Shown here piece by piece: positions 24,226 to 35,200 of a stretch of 64,000 bases of DNA; position 1 is the stretch's first letter; each line of letters starts with the position of its first letter. Made by a program: the position numbers and the translations under genes. Under the pieces are notes generated by a model. It worked only from the letters and a program-made list of their open reading frames with translations. It was not told the origin of the DNA and did not search any database. The stretch comes from Ganoderma boninense. Taxonomy: Eukaryota; Basidiomycota; Agaricomycetes; Polyporales; Polyporaceae. The stretch covers positions 6,092,134-6,156,133 of the forward strand of contig CM035304.1 in the NCBI GenBank assembly GCA_002900995.3, read 5' to 3'.

Positions 24226-24813
24226 TCATGATGCACTAATTGAACTCAGTGTCAGCATCTGGTCATGGGAGCATACCCGAATCCACTTGTGCGTGGTCAA
24301 TACATTCGAATCAGTCGAATTTGCGCTACCAGCCAGGCCCTCGTGGAGGGGTAGCTGGGCACACCGCTCGAGGATACCAGTGTCCTCGTGGATAGACCTG
24401 ACGTGCGCCAAATGCACATGAAGCTGTTCGCTCAATTGGCCAAGTACGTGGAGAAGGGAAGCGCCACGTACCGTGCTGTTGAGCATCTCCGCCTTGGGTG
24501 CCGCTGGAGTGAAAACAAGCGTGATGATGCCCTTCGAGGTGTCGAGCGAGAACTGAGTCGAATAGCACAATTTATTAGCATGGACGCACGCCGATCCCGA
24601 GATCGCATGTTCAGAAAACGACACCGACCGACATATCGACGCCACGGTCCCTCCTGCAGCATCTGCCAGTGTATCTCGCGAGATGCCGGACTGCCCGTGG
24701 ACGTTTTCCCGGGCTGATCGCAATGCAAGCGACCTCCTGTCCCCCTGTCCGCCATGCTGTTCTGCGAGCTCGAACCCCGAAGAGAAGGCTGAGATGCATG
24801 GCCCCGACACCAC
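24226..24813 (-). CDS. Hypothetical protein (uncertain ORF)
   Basis: An uninterrupted 195-codon frame in a region otherwise without genes. I do not recognise a domain. There is no signal peptide or transmembrane helix. The middle segment (TSKGIITLVFTPAAPKAEML and following, leucine- and histidine-rich) looks protein-like, while the N-terminal third could be chance frame. No TATA box at a good distance and no intron signals were identified. A non-coding origin is quite possible. Confidence 0.2.
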   Translation of the reverse strand: MVSGPCISAFSSGFELAEQHGGQGDRRSLALRSARENVHGQSGISRDTLADAAGGTVASICRSVSFSEHAISGSACVHANKLCYSTQFSLDTSKGIITLVFTPAAPKAEMLNSTVRGASLLHVLGQLSEQLHVHLAHVRSIHEDTGILERCAQLPLHEGLAGSANSTDSNVLTTHKWIRVCSHDQMLTLSSISAS

Positions 24814-25141
24814 ATGGATATTTATCTATCAGCAGCCGAGGCGTATAGGCATGGTTCCTGCACCGTACCCAGTTTCGATTGTCGGTATGCATCTCCGTAG
24901 CGTGGGTCCATTCATCATCATCGTGCGTGCAGTGTACACGTCCTCGACTCGAACATGAGGTCACCGCACCCGCGCACCGCACGAGAAGCTCAGAACTCGG
25001 ACCGTACGCTCCGGCGTGGCCTCCGCGGTAGCGAGGATGGCGCGAGGAGCAGGTGCGTGAGGTAGACGTGGCTGAGCGCGTTCACCCAGATTCGGAGGCC
25101 GTAGTGCCGCGCCCTTGAGGGTCCATCATTGCCCTAGCAAA

Positions 25142-25165
25142 TGTGTGTGAGTGTGAGTGTGTGCA
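25142..25165. repeat. GT-rich microsatellite
   Basis: Alternating GT with GA interruptions (tgtgtgtgagtgtgagtgtg and following). Confidence 0.6.
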
Positions 25166-27028
25166 AGTGAATACGCCGTGTACGTCCATGGACCTGGGAA
25201 ACGAGGGCGGAGATAGCAGCGCCGACATACCGCGTTGTTAATGAGCGCAAGCAGGCGTTGCTCCTTCCGGAGACATACATATGACCACCGTGTTAACGCC
25301 ATTCGACAGACAAGACACATGAGCACCCACCTTGTACGTACGTACTACCGCTCGAACTCGTCGAACCGAACGGAGGTCCAGCAAATCCAGCGAAAGAATA
25401 CAGATCGCCGCCCACAACTTCGCCCACTGCGTCCCTGTCTCTGACACTTTCCCTGCCGGCGATGTCCACACGGGATTTCCGCACCAGCAGCCAGCAACAC
25501 CTACATAGCGGAGGTCCAGTTATCTGCCACAGACCGGGTCTGGGCCCTGCGCGACGACCACGACGACCGTCATCTCCGCGGACGAGCAGGGGTCAGCCCC
25601 GGACGCGAGTCGCCCATAAAGCTTATCTGCGCGCAATCTCGCGCCTTTGCTGCCGCGAAGCCAGCCACGCCCGCGCCGAGATGTGGCATCCCGGCGTACG
25701 TGCACGTTGTATATTGAATGCGCGTGAGCCGCTTCTCAGACACTGCAAGGGAAGGAAAAGGGAAGCCGGTTACGATATGCGGGATCTGGACTGGGGGATC
25801 TGGACTGGGGAAGGGAAGAGGAAGTGGAAATGCGAGAAGGAGGGGAAGGGGAAGAAGACGAATGAGACGCACCGAGGCCAGCCGGCGTTCCCTTCCCCGG
25901 TAATTAGGACGAGCTTGCGGGACTGGCCCGGGACGTCATCGAGAGACCACGAGGCGGGCGGTGGCGGGACGCAGCGGTCCCAGGCGGAAGTCATGTCCGC
26001 GCCGTGCCATGCCCGGGTGCCTAGTGCCACGTCTGAGAGGCCGATCGTGAGTCGTCGACGGTGAGCGGTAGCCTCGAGGCTCGGAGGGGAGGAAAATGGT
26101 GAAGGGAACAGATCTCTGGAAGAAGGCGGAAAAGGTGCTTGGACGGGGTTTCAGGCGCTGCAGAAAGCATAAGACGCGACGTTGGTCAGCTTGCCCTGAG
26201 CGCAGTAAAGACTACTGCACCCCGGTTCTTTGGCCGCATGGCGCGAAAAATGAGCACAGACACCCCGGGGGGGGGGGCTCGCCACGGACTTTCTCGAGCT
26301 CGATGCCCGCCTAAAACTATCAGAACGCACCTCGACGTGGCGTATCTAAGCGTTCAGGGCTCTGTGCGGTTAGATATCCTTTCGGGCTCGAGCAAGCGAG
26401 CGAGAAACGCGTGGTCATGGTCTTCTTTTCTTGGGACCGCCACCTCCTTGGATAGCTGTGGCGGTCAAGATGACAGCGCAAATTGCATGAAACAACCCAG
26501 GTCAGCGCGATTCCGAGGGGTGGACGAACCAAAAGTAAAGTGCTCACCGACGGCGACCGCTGGACCAGGCTCCTTTCACCACGGCCATTCTCTATGGTCA
26601 TATTGCATCCTTCACCTTCATACCTTGACGCTCCTGCACGACCTTGATACACGCCGCCCAGCCACCAGTGTTGGTCTGGGTACAAGTTTGCGCATGCAGG
26701 GAAGGAACGACAGAAGAAAATAGAGCAGGTCCAAGCCAGGTCCAAGCTGTGTTCGGCCACACCCGAAACTCTCCGAGCATTAGATATTGGGCGCTCAGCT
26801 ACTGTAAGCGCGCGTCAACCGTCCTCGCGCCTCGCGCGACCGGCGACACACAGGTGCATCCGTTTACATACACGACGCCGACTCGCACGAACGCAGGCGC
26901 ACAAGCAGCGATCTAGATGCATTTGTATATCCCCCGGGGCCCGTCGTGTCAGTGAGATACGACGCGAGAGATATGGACATGTTGCTGCTGAGCCAAGGTA
27001 TTGGGCACCGCGCGCCCGGCGGCCGCAA

Positions 27029-27061
27029 TTGCGCATGCGCAAGGGCCACCGGTACCGGTGG
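27029..27061. repeat. Two adjacent perfect palindromes
   Basis: TTGCGCATGCGCAA (27029-27042, 14 bp) and CCACCGGTACCGGTGG (27046-27061, 16 bp) are each fully self-complementary and only 3 bp apart. Possible dimer-binding or hairpin-forming sites, with function unknown. Confidence 0.7.
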
Positions 27062-28097
27062 AGATGTCCGGGCGCGTTCAACGCCGCTAGTAATTGTAAC
27101 GAAGCTGCTGGCTGTGAGGATCTCACATGCAGATGTACAACTCCCGCGAAAGCATGCGAGGCCGGGACCCTGCAAAACATGACATTCCATGGCCCGTGAG
27201 CGCACAGCCGAGCGAGTGGTTCTTCCGGTGCTTCTGCGCGTCCTCGGTGCGGGGTACGAAATTTGGTGGTTGGGATGGGGGCGCAGCCGTTGACTTACCA
27301 TCTACAGTATACGACATACTGAACGAGCGTCAGCGTCGAAGGATCGCTGCGGTCCCATAACTTACACGTTGTGAGACATATTGTAGCATACACCTGGCTT
27401 GACGATTCGGACTCCGGATTGCGTGTTTGGTGGTTATAATTGTGTGTACAACAAACTCACACTGCCTAGTAGATAGATGAGATGGGGCCCGGATGAGCGA
27501 GCGATGTACACGATGACAGTAAGCACAGGGACTAGGACTTGAACGACAAGTGCATATACACGAAATAGCAGCACAACAGCGCCGACTACGCGGGGACTCG
27601 TGGCCCGCGTCTGACGACGACAGGACAGGACGGTGAGGAGTGGTGGGGATCACTGATAGAGGCAGAGGAGGGACCGTCCATACGGTAACAGCAGCGACAG
27701 TGACAGCGAGATATGTACGCGGATATGGATATCGAGTATGAGTATGGGATGGATATGGTACCGGCAGCGCGGGCGCGGTGCAACCGCACGATAGATAGAT
27801 ACGACGACACACGCGAACAGAACGGAACAAAACAAAGCACACACCAGGACGAGACGCGAGACAGACAGACAGAGAAAACAAACGCCGAAACGGCCAGCAG
27901 CGACAATCGCGCGCACCCCTGCGATGCGCCAGCGATACCATGAGAGGGAGAGGCACCATGACCGGTACCGCCGAGATGCCCATGGCAAAAAAGACCCAAG
28001 CAGCAACAATGACAGCACAGGCGCACCAGGAGCCGTGAGCCCCCCGCGGGCCCTATCCACGCACACCCGGTACGTACCCGGGACCCCAGGACCTCGT

Positions 28098-30818
28098 TCA
28101 TCCCATCGGCCCCGGCCCCGGCCCCATACCCATGGCCATCCCGACCATAGCGAGCTCGGACGACGGCGCGAACCCGAACCCACCGCCGCCACCGCCAGCG
28201 CTGTCCAGCGCGCCCCCGCCCTTGTGCCCGACGCCCTCCCCGACGGAGCCGCGCGCGTTGACGGCGCGCAGGCGCTGCTTTTGCGCCGCGCGCTCCTTTG
28301 CCCTTCGCGCCCTTCTCCCTTTCTCTCTCCTTCTCCCTCTCCTTCTCCCTCTCCTTCGTCTTCTCCTTGTCCGCGCGGCTCTTCTTCTCTGTCGCCTTCG
28401 CAGACGTCGTCGCCATCGGGCTCGCGCTCCCACTCCCACTCCCACTCCCACTCCCACTCCCACTCCCACTCGCGCTACTCGCAGGGAGGCCGTGCGCGTG
28501 CGGCAGCGGCGACGGCAGCGGGGTCAGCGGCGACGTCGGCGCCTGTGCCTGCGCTTGCACCTGCTTGGTGGTGTCGACCTTGGGCTTGGGCTTGGGCTTG
28601 ATGGCGCCGGCGGCGAGGGCCTCGACGCGCGCGGCGCGTGCGCCGCGCTTGTGCTGGCCGCGCCGCGACTCCTTCGGGTACTCGCACACGAGCCCGCGCC
28701 GCGTGCATTGGCTGTGGCGCGCCCCGTCAGCGTCAGCGTCCCGCGGCACACAGAAGTACGGACATGGGAAGGGGCGAGAAACGGTCGAAGGGAGAACAGA
28801 ACGGGAGCAAGAGAGCCAGAGAACGGGAGCAAGAGAGCCAGAGAACGGGAGCAAGAGAGCAAGAGAGTGGGGCGCAGAGAGAAGAGGGAGAGAGAGATGA
28901 AGAGACAGGACGAAACACTCACTTGCACCTCTGCGGGCCCCCCGGGGCGGGGGGCCCACACGCGATCTTGCGCTCCCTGCAGAACAAGCACGCCATGATC
29001 GGCTTCTTCTTCTCCGGCTCCTTCCCGCCCTCTCCCCTCCCCCTCCGACTCCCACCCCCGCTCCCTCTCCACCGTCGCTGCCCATCGTCATGTTCAGCTT
29101 GAACATCGCCTGGCCCGGCGCGGTCGCGGTGGTCGCGGAGGGCACGTCGGGGAACGGGTAGTCGACGACGGGCGCGGGCGCGGGCACAGGCGGGGACGCC
29201 ACGCGCTGTGGCTGCTTGTCCTTGCGCGGCCGGCCGCGCGGGCGTTTCTGGACGAGCGGGCCCTGCGAGTCGGATGGCGGCGAGGAGGGCGAGGACGTCT
29301 CGTACACACTCGCGTGTGCATGGGAGTGGCTGGGCGCCTGGAATCCCGGCCCGGACCCCGACCCCGATGCGATGGGACCGGGGGACGAGGACGGGTGGGA
29401 CGGGGGCGGGGTCGGGGGCGGGCGGAGGTAGTCCATGGGCGGGGGCGACTGCGTTTTGCGCTTAGAGGGCACGGGGAGGTGGGCGGGCGAGGCGGCCCTG
29501 GGTGCGGGGACCGCGAGGGGGACCGGCGGCGGCTTCGGGGAGAGCGGGGTGATGGCGCCCTCGAGGGTGTAGGAGCGCGTCGCGACGGTGCGCGCGGGGA
29601 GGATCTTGTGCAGGGACGCGGAGGGGTAGGTGTGCATCTGCGGCGTCTGCGGCATCTGCGCCGGCGCGGGGGCTGGCACTGCTGAGGCGGGCGACTCGGC
29701 GTACAGGCTCACGCCGTCGTCGTACTCGTACGATGTGGTGTAGTCGGGGATGGCGATGTACAGGGCGTGGGTGGGGACGCGTACATCTTCGCAGGGGAGT
29801 GGGCAAGCGAGAAGGTTAAGTTAAGCGGTGGGGTGGGGTGGGGGACGCACACAGTGTGAGCACTTGGGCACTTATCGCGCCGAGCGGCGGGAGAGGACGA
29901 AGGGGGACGTACCGGTACTGCGTCGTTCCAGTGTTGGCCCTGGCGTGGGCTCGCCGCGTGTTGGGGGTACTCCACAGCGTAGCTGCTGGAGTCGAAGCCG
30001 CCCTCCTCTGCATGCTCCTCCTTGCACTCGTGCATCTCCTCGTCGACGGCGTCGCAAGAATAGGCGTGGGCGTCATACCCGATCTGAGAAACTTCGTGGG
30101 ACCACATCGCGGGGTGTTCTTCCGCGCTCTGCTCGTACTTCACGGCTATATCAGCGTCGAAGGAGCGCTGGATGGCGTATGCGTGCGCATGGCCGCCGGC
30201 CTGTGTGGGATGGGGGGTGGGGTGTGACGCAGATGGCCAAGGATGCTGGGGATGTTGCTGATGGGTCGGGTACGGGCTCTGGTTCTGGCAGGCGGCGCGC
30301 AGATCACGTCAGGTCAACCCTGGAGGAAGCGATGGCGCGCGCGAAGAGAGAAGAAGGCTGGTGCTCACCATGACCCTGTCAGACTGTACGTACTCGGTGG
30401 GCCGTGATGATGGCGAGAAGGGAGATGGGCGCGCAGAGGCGGGCGCCTGTAGGGAAGCGGGGCTAGCAGACGCTATAAGCGGTGGGGCGAGGGAGGTCAG
30501 ACGACGTCTGGGCTCTGCGTGGACTGCGAGGGATCCGGGACGGAGGGAAGGAGGGGAGTACGTACGAGCTTGTTGTGTGTAGTGATCGGCGTGGAGGGGG
30601 GAGGAGTATGATGAGATCTGGCCTGCGAAAGTAAGGCTGTGATCGTGGCGCGCAGCGCTCGGGCTCGGTGCGAAGGAGGACCTCGTCGTTGGGTGTTGAA
30701 TGTGGGAGTGGGAGGAGGGGTAGGGCGTGGAGGGGGCGAAGGGGGGTGGGTCGGACTCGAGGGGAGGAGGGATCTGGAAGAGGCCGGGGATGGAGGGAGG
30801 ATGGGGGCGAGGGAGCAT
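28098..30818 (-). CDS. Zn(II)2Cys6 transcription factor with AT-hook (3' part apparently frameshifted)
   Basis: This is a nuclear DNA-binding regulator. The first exon starts at 30818 (MLPRPHPPSIPGLFQIPPPL, Pro/Ser-rich). Further exons carry NQSPYPTHQQHPQHPW, MWSHEVSQIGYDAHAYSCDA and LYIAIPDYTTSYEYDDG. Near 29240 lies an AT-hook, KRPRGRPRKDK. The binuclear cluster is split by an intron: PIMACLFCRERKIACGPP...RC before it (about 28924-28998) and NQCTRRGLVCEYPKESRRG after it (about 28660-28716), with the usual C-x2-C-x6-C spacing. A (GS)n tract and KER-rich stretch follow. After about 28300 the sensible continuation (KERAAQKQRLRAVNARG... ending AMVGMAMGMGPGPGP) is in a different frame, with no intron signal between. 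This may be a real indel or an assembly error. The exon joint between 29740 and 29940 is not fully resolved. Target genes are unknown. Confidence 0.75.
28429..28470. repeat. Hexanucleotide repeat inside the transcription factor ORF
   Basis: About seven TCCCAC/GTGGGA-type hexamers encode a glycine-serine tract. Copy changes would keep frame. Confidence 0.8.
28800..28868. repeat. 22 bp minisatellite in the zinc-cluster intron
   Basis: Three near-identical copies of a unit reading ACGGGAGCAAGAGAGCCAGAGA lie in the intron that splits the zinc cluster. Confidence 0.75.
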
Positions 30819-31677
30819 GATGAAGGGACGAGGAGGGTGGTGATCGAGGATCGGAGTCGCACGCGGGCAAGGGGAGGAGGGAGAGGCGGACTGGGGCGCG
30901 GGTGTGGAGAATACTTAAGAGTGTTTTCTGGCGGGTAGCGAGTAAGACACACGTGTGGACTCGCCAATGTGCCAGGGCGGTTAGTACAGGCCATGGAAAA
31001 CTCGCCTCCATCCATCGCCCGCTAGTCCTTCTTCGGCACCCAATCTCACCCTTATCGCCCAAAAGACAATCCCCTTCCTATACTCATCCACCGGCTATCC
31101 ACCTAATCCATCATTAATTCCGCCCACATATAGGCGATATGAGATCTACACCCCCTCCGACCCATTTTGTCTCCCAGCCCCGAAACAACGACCTCTGCAG
31201 CGGGAGGCGCGGGGCGTGGGCGAATTTGGAGTTATGCCACGACCAGATTGTTATGCGAAATCTAGGCTTGTCGAGGGTAGCCCTGCACATGGGAAAGACA
31301 AACATCAGCCTCGCGCGATACTTATTTTTCTTGTGTTTGTCTGAGCTGGACGGGAACGCCCGGTGTGCCTGTCGTGCCCAGTCCCCGCGTCTGCCTCGAC
31401 CGACATTCCCACGCGACCAGCCACAGCCTGCTTCGCCCGATCTCCGCCCAGAATCGCAGCTGTCTCTCCTCCTCCCTCCCGCCCCGTGCGGGATCACGTA
31501 CTTGGTGCTGGTCTCTTCCCGCCTCGGTGCAGGGACGCACCTCTCTAGATCTCCTGCCTCGCCTCGCTGCTCCTGCTCCGACTGTGCTGCCCAGAGTGCC
31601 GCCTTCTGCTTCCCTCGATTGCGGCTGGTGCTGGTGCTTCGCTGTCCCATATCGCTCCGCATCGTCGCACGCCCATA
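30819..31677. other. Upstream region of the transcription factor gene
   Basis: Divergent spacer between the factor and a doubtful plus-strand gene. No confirmed coding sequence. The long minus-strand frame across 31.1-32.1 kb is Arg/Gly-rich and looks like a shadow frame. Confidence 0.4.
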
Positions 31678-32254
31678 ATGGATCGTCGCAGCGACCCACC
31701 TATCTCTCCTCTCCGGCAGCGCTCCGCACGCGCGAGCTTCCTCACACGTAACAGGCCCAACAGCGTCCGCCAGCCCCCGTCCCCAGGTATTACCACGGCT
31801 CGAGTATGTCAGTCCTCGACCCACAAACGCCCCCCGCCCCCTGTCCCTCCCGTCTCGCCCCCGCCGCACCCCCCGCGTCCGGTCCGTACGCCCACACACA
31901 CCCTTCTTCACCATCCTATCAGTCCTGACAATGGCCTCGGGCGCCAGCCCCAGGCGGCTTGCGGGCCACACCTCCTTCGCGCGCGCCAGCGAAGGACATT
32001 GCTCGATCTCGCCTCGCCAACCTTGTTCTGCTTCTCGCTGCATCTGCCGCCCTCGCATGACGCCACGACCCTCCTCATCGCGCCGGCTCGCCGTCTTCTT
32101 GGCCGCCAGGAGCAGTCCGAGCCTTGGACGCATGTTCGGCGCGCAGCCGCCCCTCTCGCTCGCAGAACAAGTCCATTACGCCCGCGCCTCTGTCAGCGTG
32201 TCATGTCGTGCCACGTCGTGTCTCGCCGAAGCAAAACTATATGGTGTACAGTAA
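31678..32254 (+). CDS. Hypothetical two-exon protein (tentative)
   Basis: Possible start MDRRSDPPISPLRQRSARAS at 31678. An intron from GTATTA after CCCCAG (about 31787) to ATCAG (about 31922) joins in phase to VLTMASGASPRRLAGHTSFA, which stays open to 32254. No domain, signal peptide or membrane segment was recognised. The chain is plausible by splice phase but unsupported by any family match, and further exons to the right could not be connected. It may be an N-terminal fragment of a longer gene or not a gene at all. Confidence 0.25.
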
Positions 32255-35200
32255 GTTACGTCCCCCGCAACGTTGTCCTTGTTCCTTCTCCTTCTCGCCC
32301 GAGCGCCTCCTAGCCCCCCTTCTCCCCTACACCTCGGTGCGCGCGGCCGTACAGCCCTCCCACCTGTCCGCCGGGACCAATATGCATGGCATATGACATT
32401 TCACGAATGCTGCACGGTGCGTCGTCCCCCCTGGGCTTCATATACTGCGAATTCAATGCACGCATCAATCCCCTCTCCTCCCTATCGCCTCCGCACACCG
32501 CATACGCGGGGCACGCGACGCGGTTCGTACGAGCCATACGCACCCGGATCTACCACACATCTGATCGTGCTCTATTGCCCTGTTGCCTATCACCCTTCGC
32601 GTGCCGTGCGTCCGTACCGGAGTCGCGAGAACCAGGTCACGCCCCCCTCTCCCCCGCATATCGCTGTCGGCTACGCGCTGCGGGCTGTTGCGCTGTGGCG
32701 TCATCGTGTAATTTCTGCATCTGTATGAGAAGTCTAATGGTCTCCCCCCAGAGGTGAGTGCACGTCGGGCGGCTGGACGTGGGGGCGCTCGTCCCCGCAA
32801 TTCGGGTTCAGAATTCTGGGCACCGGCAGTTGTGATGTGATGGGATGGAGCTTGGAGGGGGACGTGGACTTGGAGAAGCAGCGACAGCGACGGGTGACAG
32901 GCGCAGGCGCGGAGGACGAGCCGGGATGCGGGGAAACGAATTCGAACACACACGAACACGAACACACGCACGCACGGACAGACGGGCGCGAGCGCAGCCG
33001 AGTAAGAGCAATTGAATACATACCGCCCCTGCACCCTGTCTCTTCTGTCCGTGCTTCTGTTGCCTCTCGTGCAGCGCGAGCGGACGCGTGTCGCCTCGGT
33101 ATTCCGAATGGGCAGCGTCATGTGGGCGGCCGCGTTTCCCTCTGTCTGCCCCCTCCGCGACATACGCACAGTGTGTGTGACTTATGCTGCCCGCGCCTCG
33201 TAGTCCAGCGCACGCGTACTGGATGAATTGTGGTCCCCACCTACGTACACACCTCCCACCTGGACCGCCTCGCGCGTGGCCGCCACGCCAATCACCCGCG
33301 TCCCCGCTTCTGCTGCTTCGCGCTTCCGCCATATCCCTAGTCTAGCGGGGCGTACGGCATCGGGGCGACGCACCGTACACCACGACGCCGTACGCAACGG
33401 CTCGAGCAAAGAGTCAATCAGAGGCTCGGGGCCCGCACGACCCTGGCTTACAGCATCCGTATCTGCATCCTCATCCGTATCCGAGCTGTTCTGCATCCAT
33501 GCATCCCAGCCTGACTCCCGAGTGCGCGGTGAGCATGGCCTCCCAGGGGCGGCGGGCGTAATTTCTGCCGCTTATGGAACATGGATCTGGACGCAGCAGA
33601 ATCACGGTCCTGGGGGGGGGGCGGTGACGTTAACCATAATGTTCGGAGGGTATTAGGCGAGGTGAAACTGAATACTGAATCAGTGAATGGCGTTCTGGAT
33701 GTGGGCGATGCCCGAAAATATCGCTCCGCAGCGAGCAGGCGAGCACTTCGAATCAATGCCTTTGGCGGCCGCTAAGTACTCAGTACTCAGTGGGCACCAC
33801 CGCCAGAATACACTCAATGGCCCGCTGTCAGCTGATGAGCTCGAGAGTCGAGATTAGGCCGTGACTCGCCGCTGCGCTGTGAAGGGCACAGGGCACTGTC
33901 GATGGCTCGAACGCAGGCTTCGAGCTGTTTTTTTTGTAAATTGCCATTTTACTTAGTTCGAAGATGTGGCGGGGAGCTCGGATCCGATTGCATTGGCGAT
34001 GGCGATGGCACTGTGATGGATTATCGTGTCGACAGCCGTCGTCGAGGGCTCGGGCAGCCGGTCGAGGGCCGCACTATGTTTGTGTTAGCATGGAGCTAAA
34101 GGGCTGGCGCGGCCGTTCTTTCGCTGCTTCGCGGACACCGACAGGTTGCTCAGCTCAGCGCTCGGGTCTCAGGCCTCAGGGGCGGCGAGGACGAAATACA
34201 AACGCCAGCGGATCGTCGGCGGATGGACGGATGGGGTGGGATGGGATAAGGACGGATCGTCCTGTCGAGGATGCGCAGATGAACTCAAAAAGTTTTCACT
34301 AGGTCGCGAGGTCGAGTGGTCGGCCGAGCGGGATCTTGCGGATCCAATCTATGGCGGTGAGCATTGGGGATTTGCGCTCGTCTTCCGTGCCATGGATCTG
34401 TGGATGCTGTCGGACAGGGAGGCACGGTGCGCATTCGTCAGCTCTGGAATTGGCGAGCTCGGACGGAGGAGCTCTCTGCATCTGCACGCGCAAGTCAGAC
34501 CTTCACACGGTGAGAGACGCGCTCCGTTCAAACCCCGCTGATGGCTTTACCTTTTCCGTGACGTCGGAGAAAGGGAGGGCCTGGCGTGGGAGTCTAAGTA
34601 CGCCTGCACTGTATTTTTGATTGGCACCCCCCGGCGGCGTGGCATGCAGCAGCAGCCTGCTTAACCATCCTCCTGCTCCCCCCCCTCCTTCCTCCTCCGT
34701 GTCCCCCCCTGACCTTTCCGTCTGCTTGAAATTCCTGCGCCGCTGACCGCTGTGCTAGCACGGATATAGGGCAGAATCCCATCGATGTAGGTCGTGCCAT
34801 CCCGGGACGTCGCGAGAAGCCTGTGGCTCGAACTTCTCGACTGCGATGGCGCCTGCGAGGATGCAGGTTTGATCCCCGGTTCCGCTCGCAGCCTCAGTCG
34901 CAGCCTCAGTCTGGAGCTCTCTGACCCCCGCATTACGAATTGCAGCAGGATCTGGGCGACATCTCGCCAGCCTTTGTGGTCTCTCTCTCTGTCATCTGGT
35001 CACGGTGCCACCGTCCGAGGTCTCCGACAGCGTCGCGGCCGCACGGAAAATTGGAAGGTTTCTGCAGTATCAGTGCCTTCATATTCATATTCTGTGCCGG
35101 GGCTCTGGTACGTGCTCTCATGGTCATGGGGGCCCGCATTATTGTACTTATTCACTGAACCTGTGCGCAATGCTACCGTCGCGGTTCTCGCATCTCGCAT

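Larger units (their letters stand above)
24814..28097. other. Gene-poor intergenic region with simple repeats and palindromes
   Basis: No gene is supported. The stretch holds a GT-rich microsatellite near 25142-25165, a guanine run near 26269-26278, and two adjacent perfect palindromes at 27029-27061. The long open frames here are low-complexity products of GC-rich DNA and lack family motifs. Confidence 0.45.

Noticed and set aside
27586..28097. C-terminal part of the 708-codon frame through the transcription factor
   Set aside because: Beyond 28.1 kb it reads into the 3' flank with Cys/Arg/Tyr-rich sequence. The likely stop is in the other frame at about 28098.
31114..32133. 339-codon minus-strand open frame
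   Set aside because: Arg/Gly-rich low complexity, typical of the reverse frame of GC-rich DNA. No motif.
33182..33496. 104-codon minus-strand frame with acidic start
   Set aside because: Looks protein-like but is isolated, shows no TATA box or partner exon and overlaps an equally long plus-strand frame.
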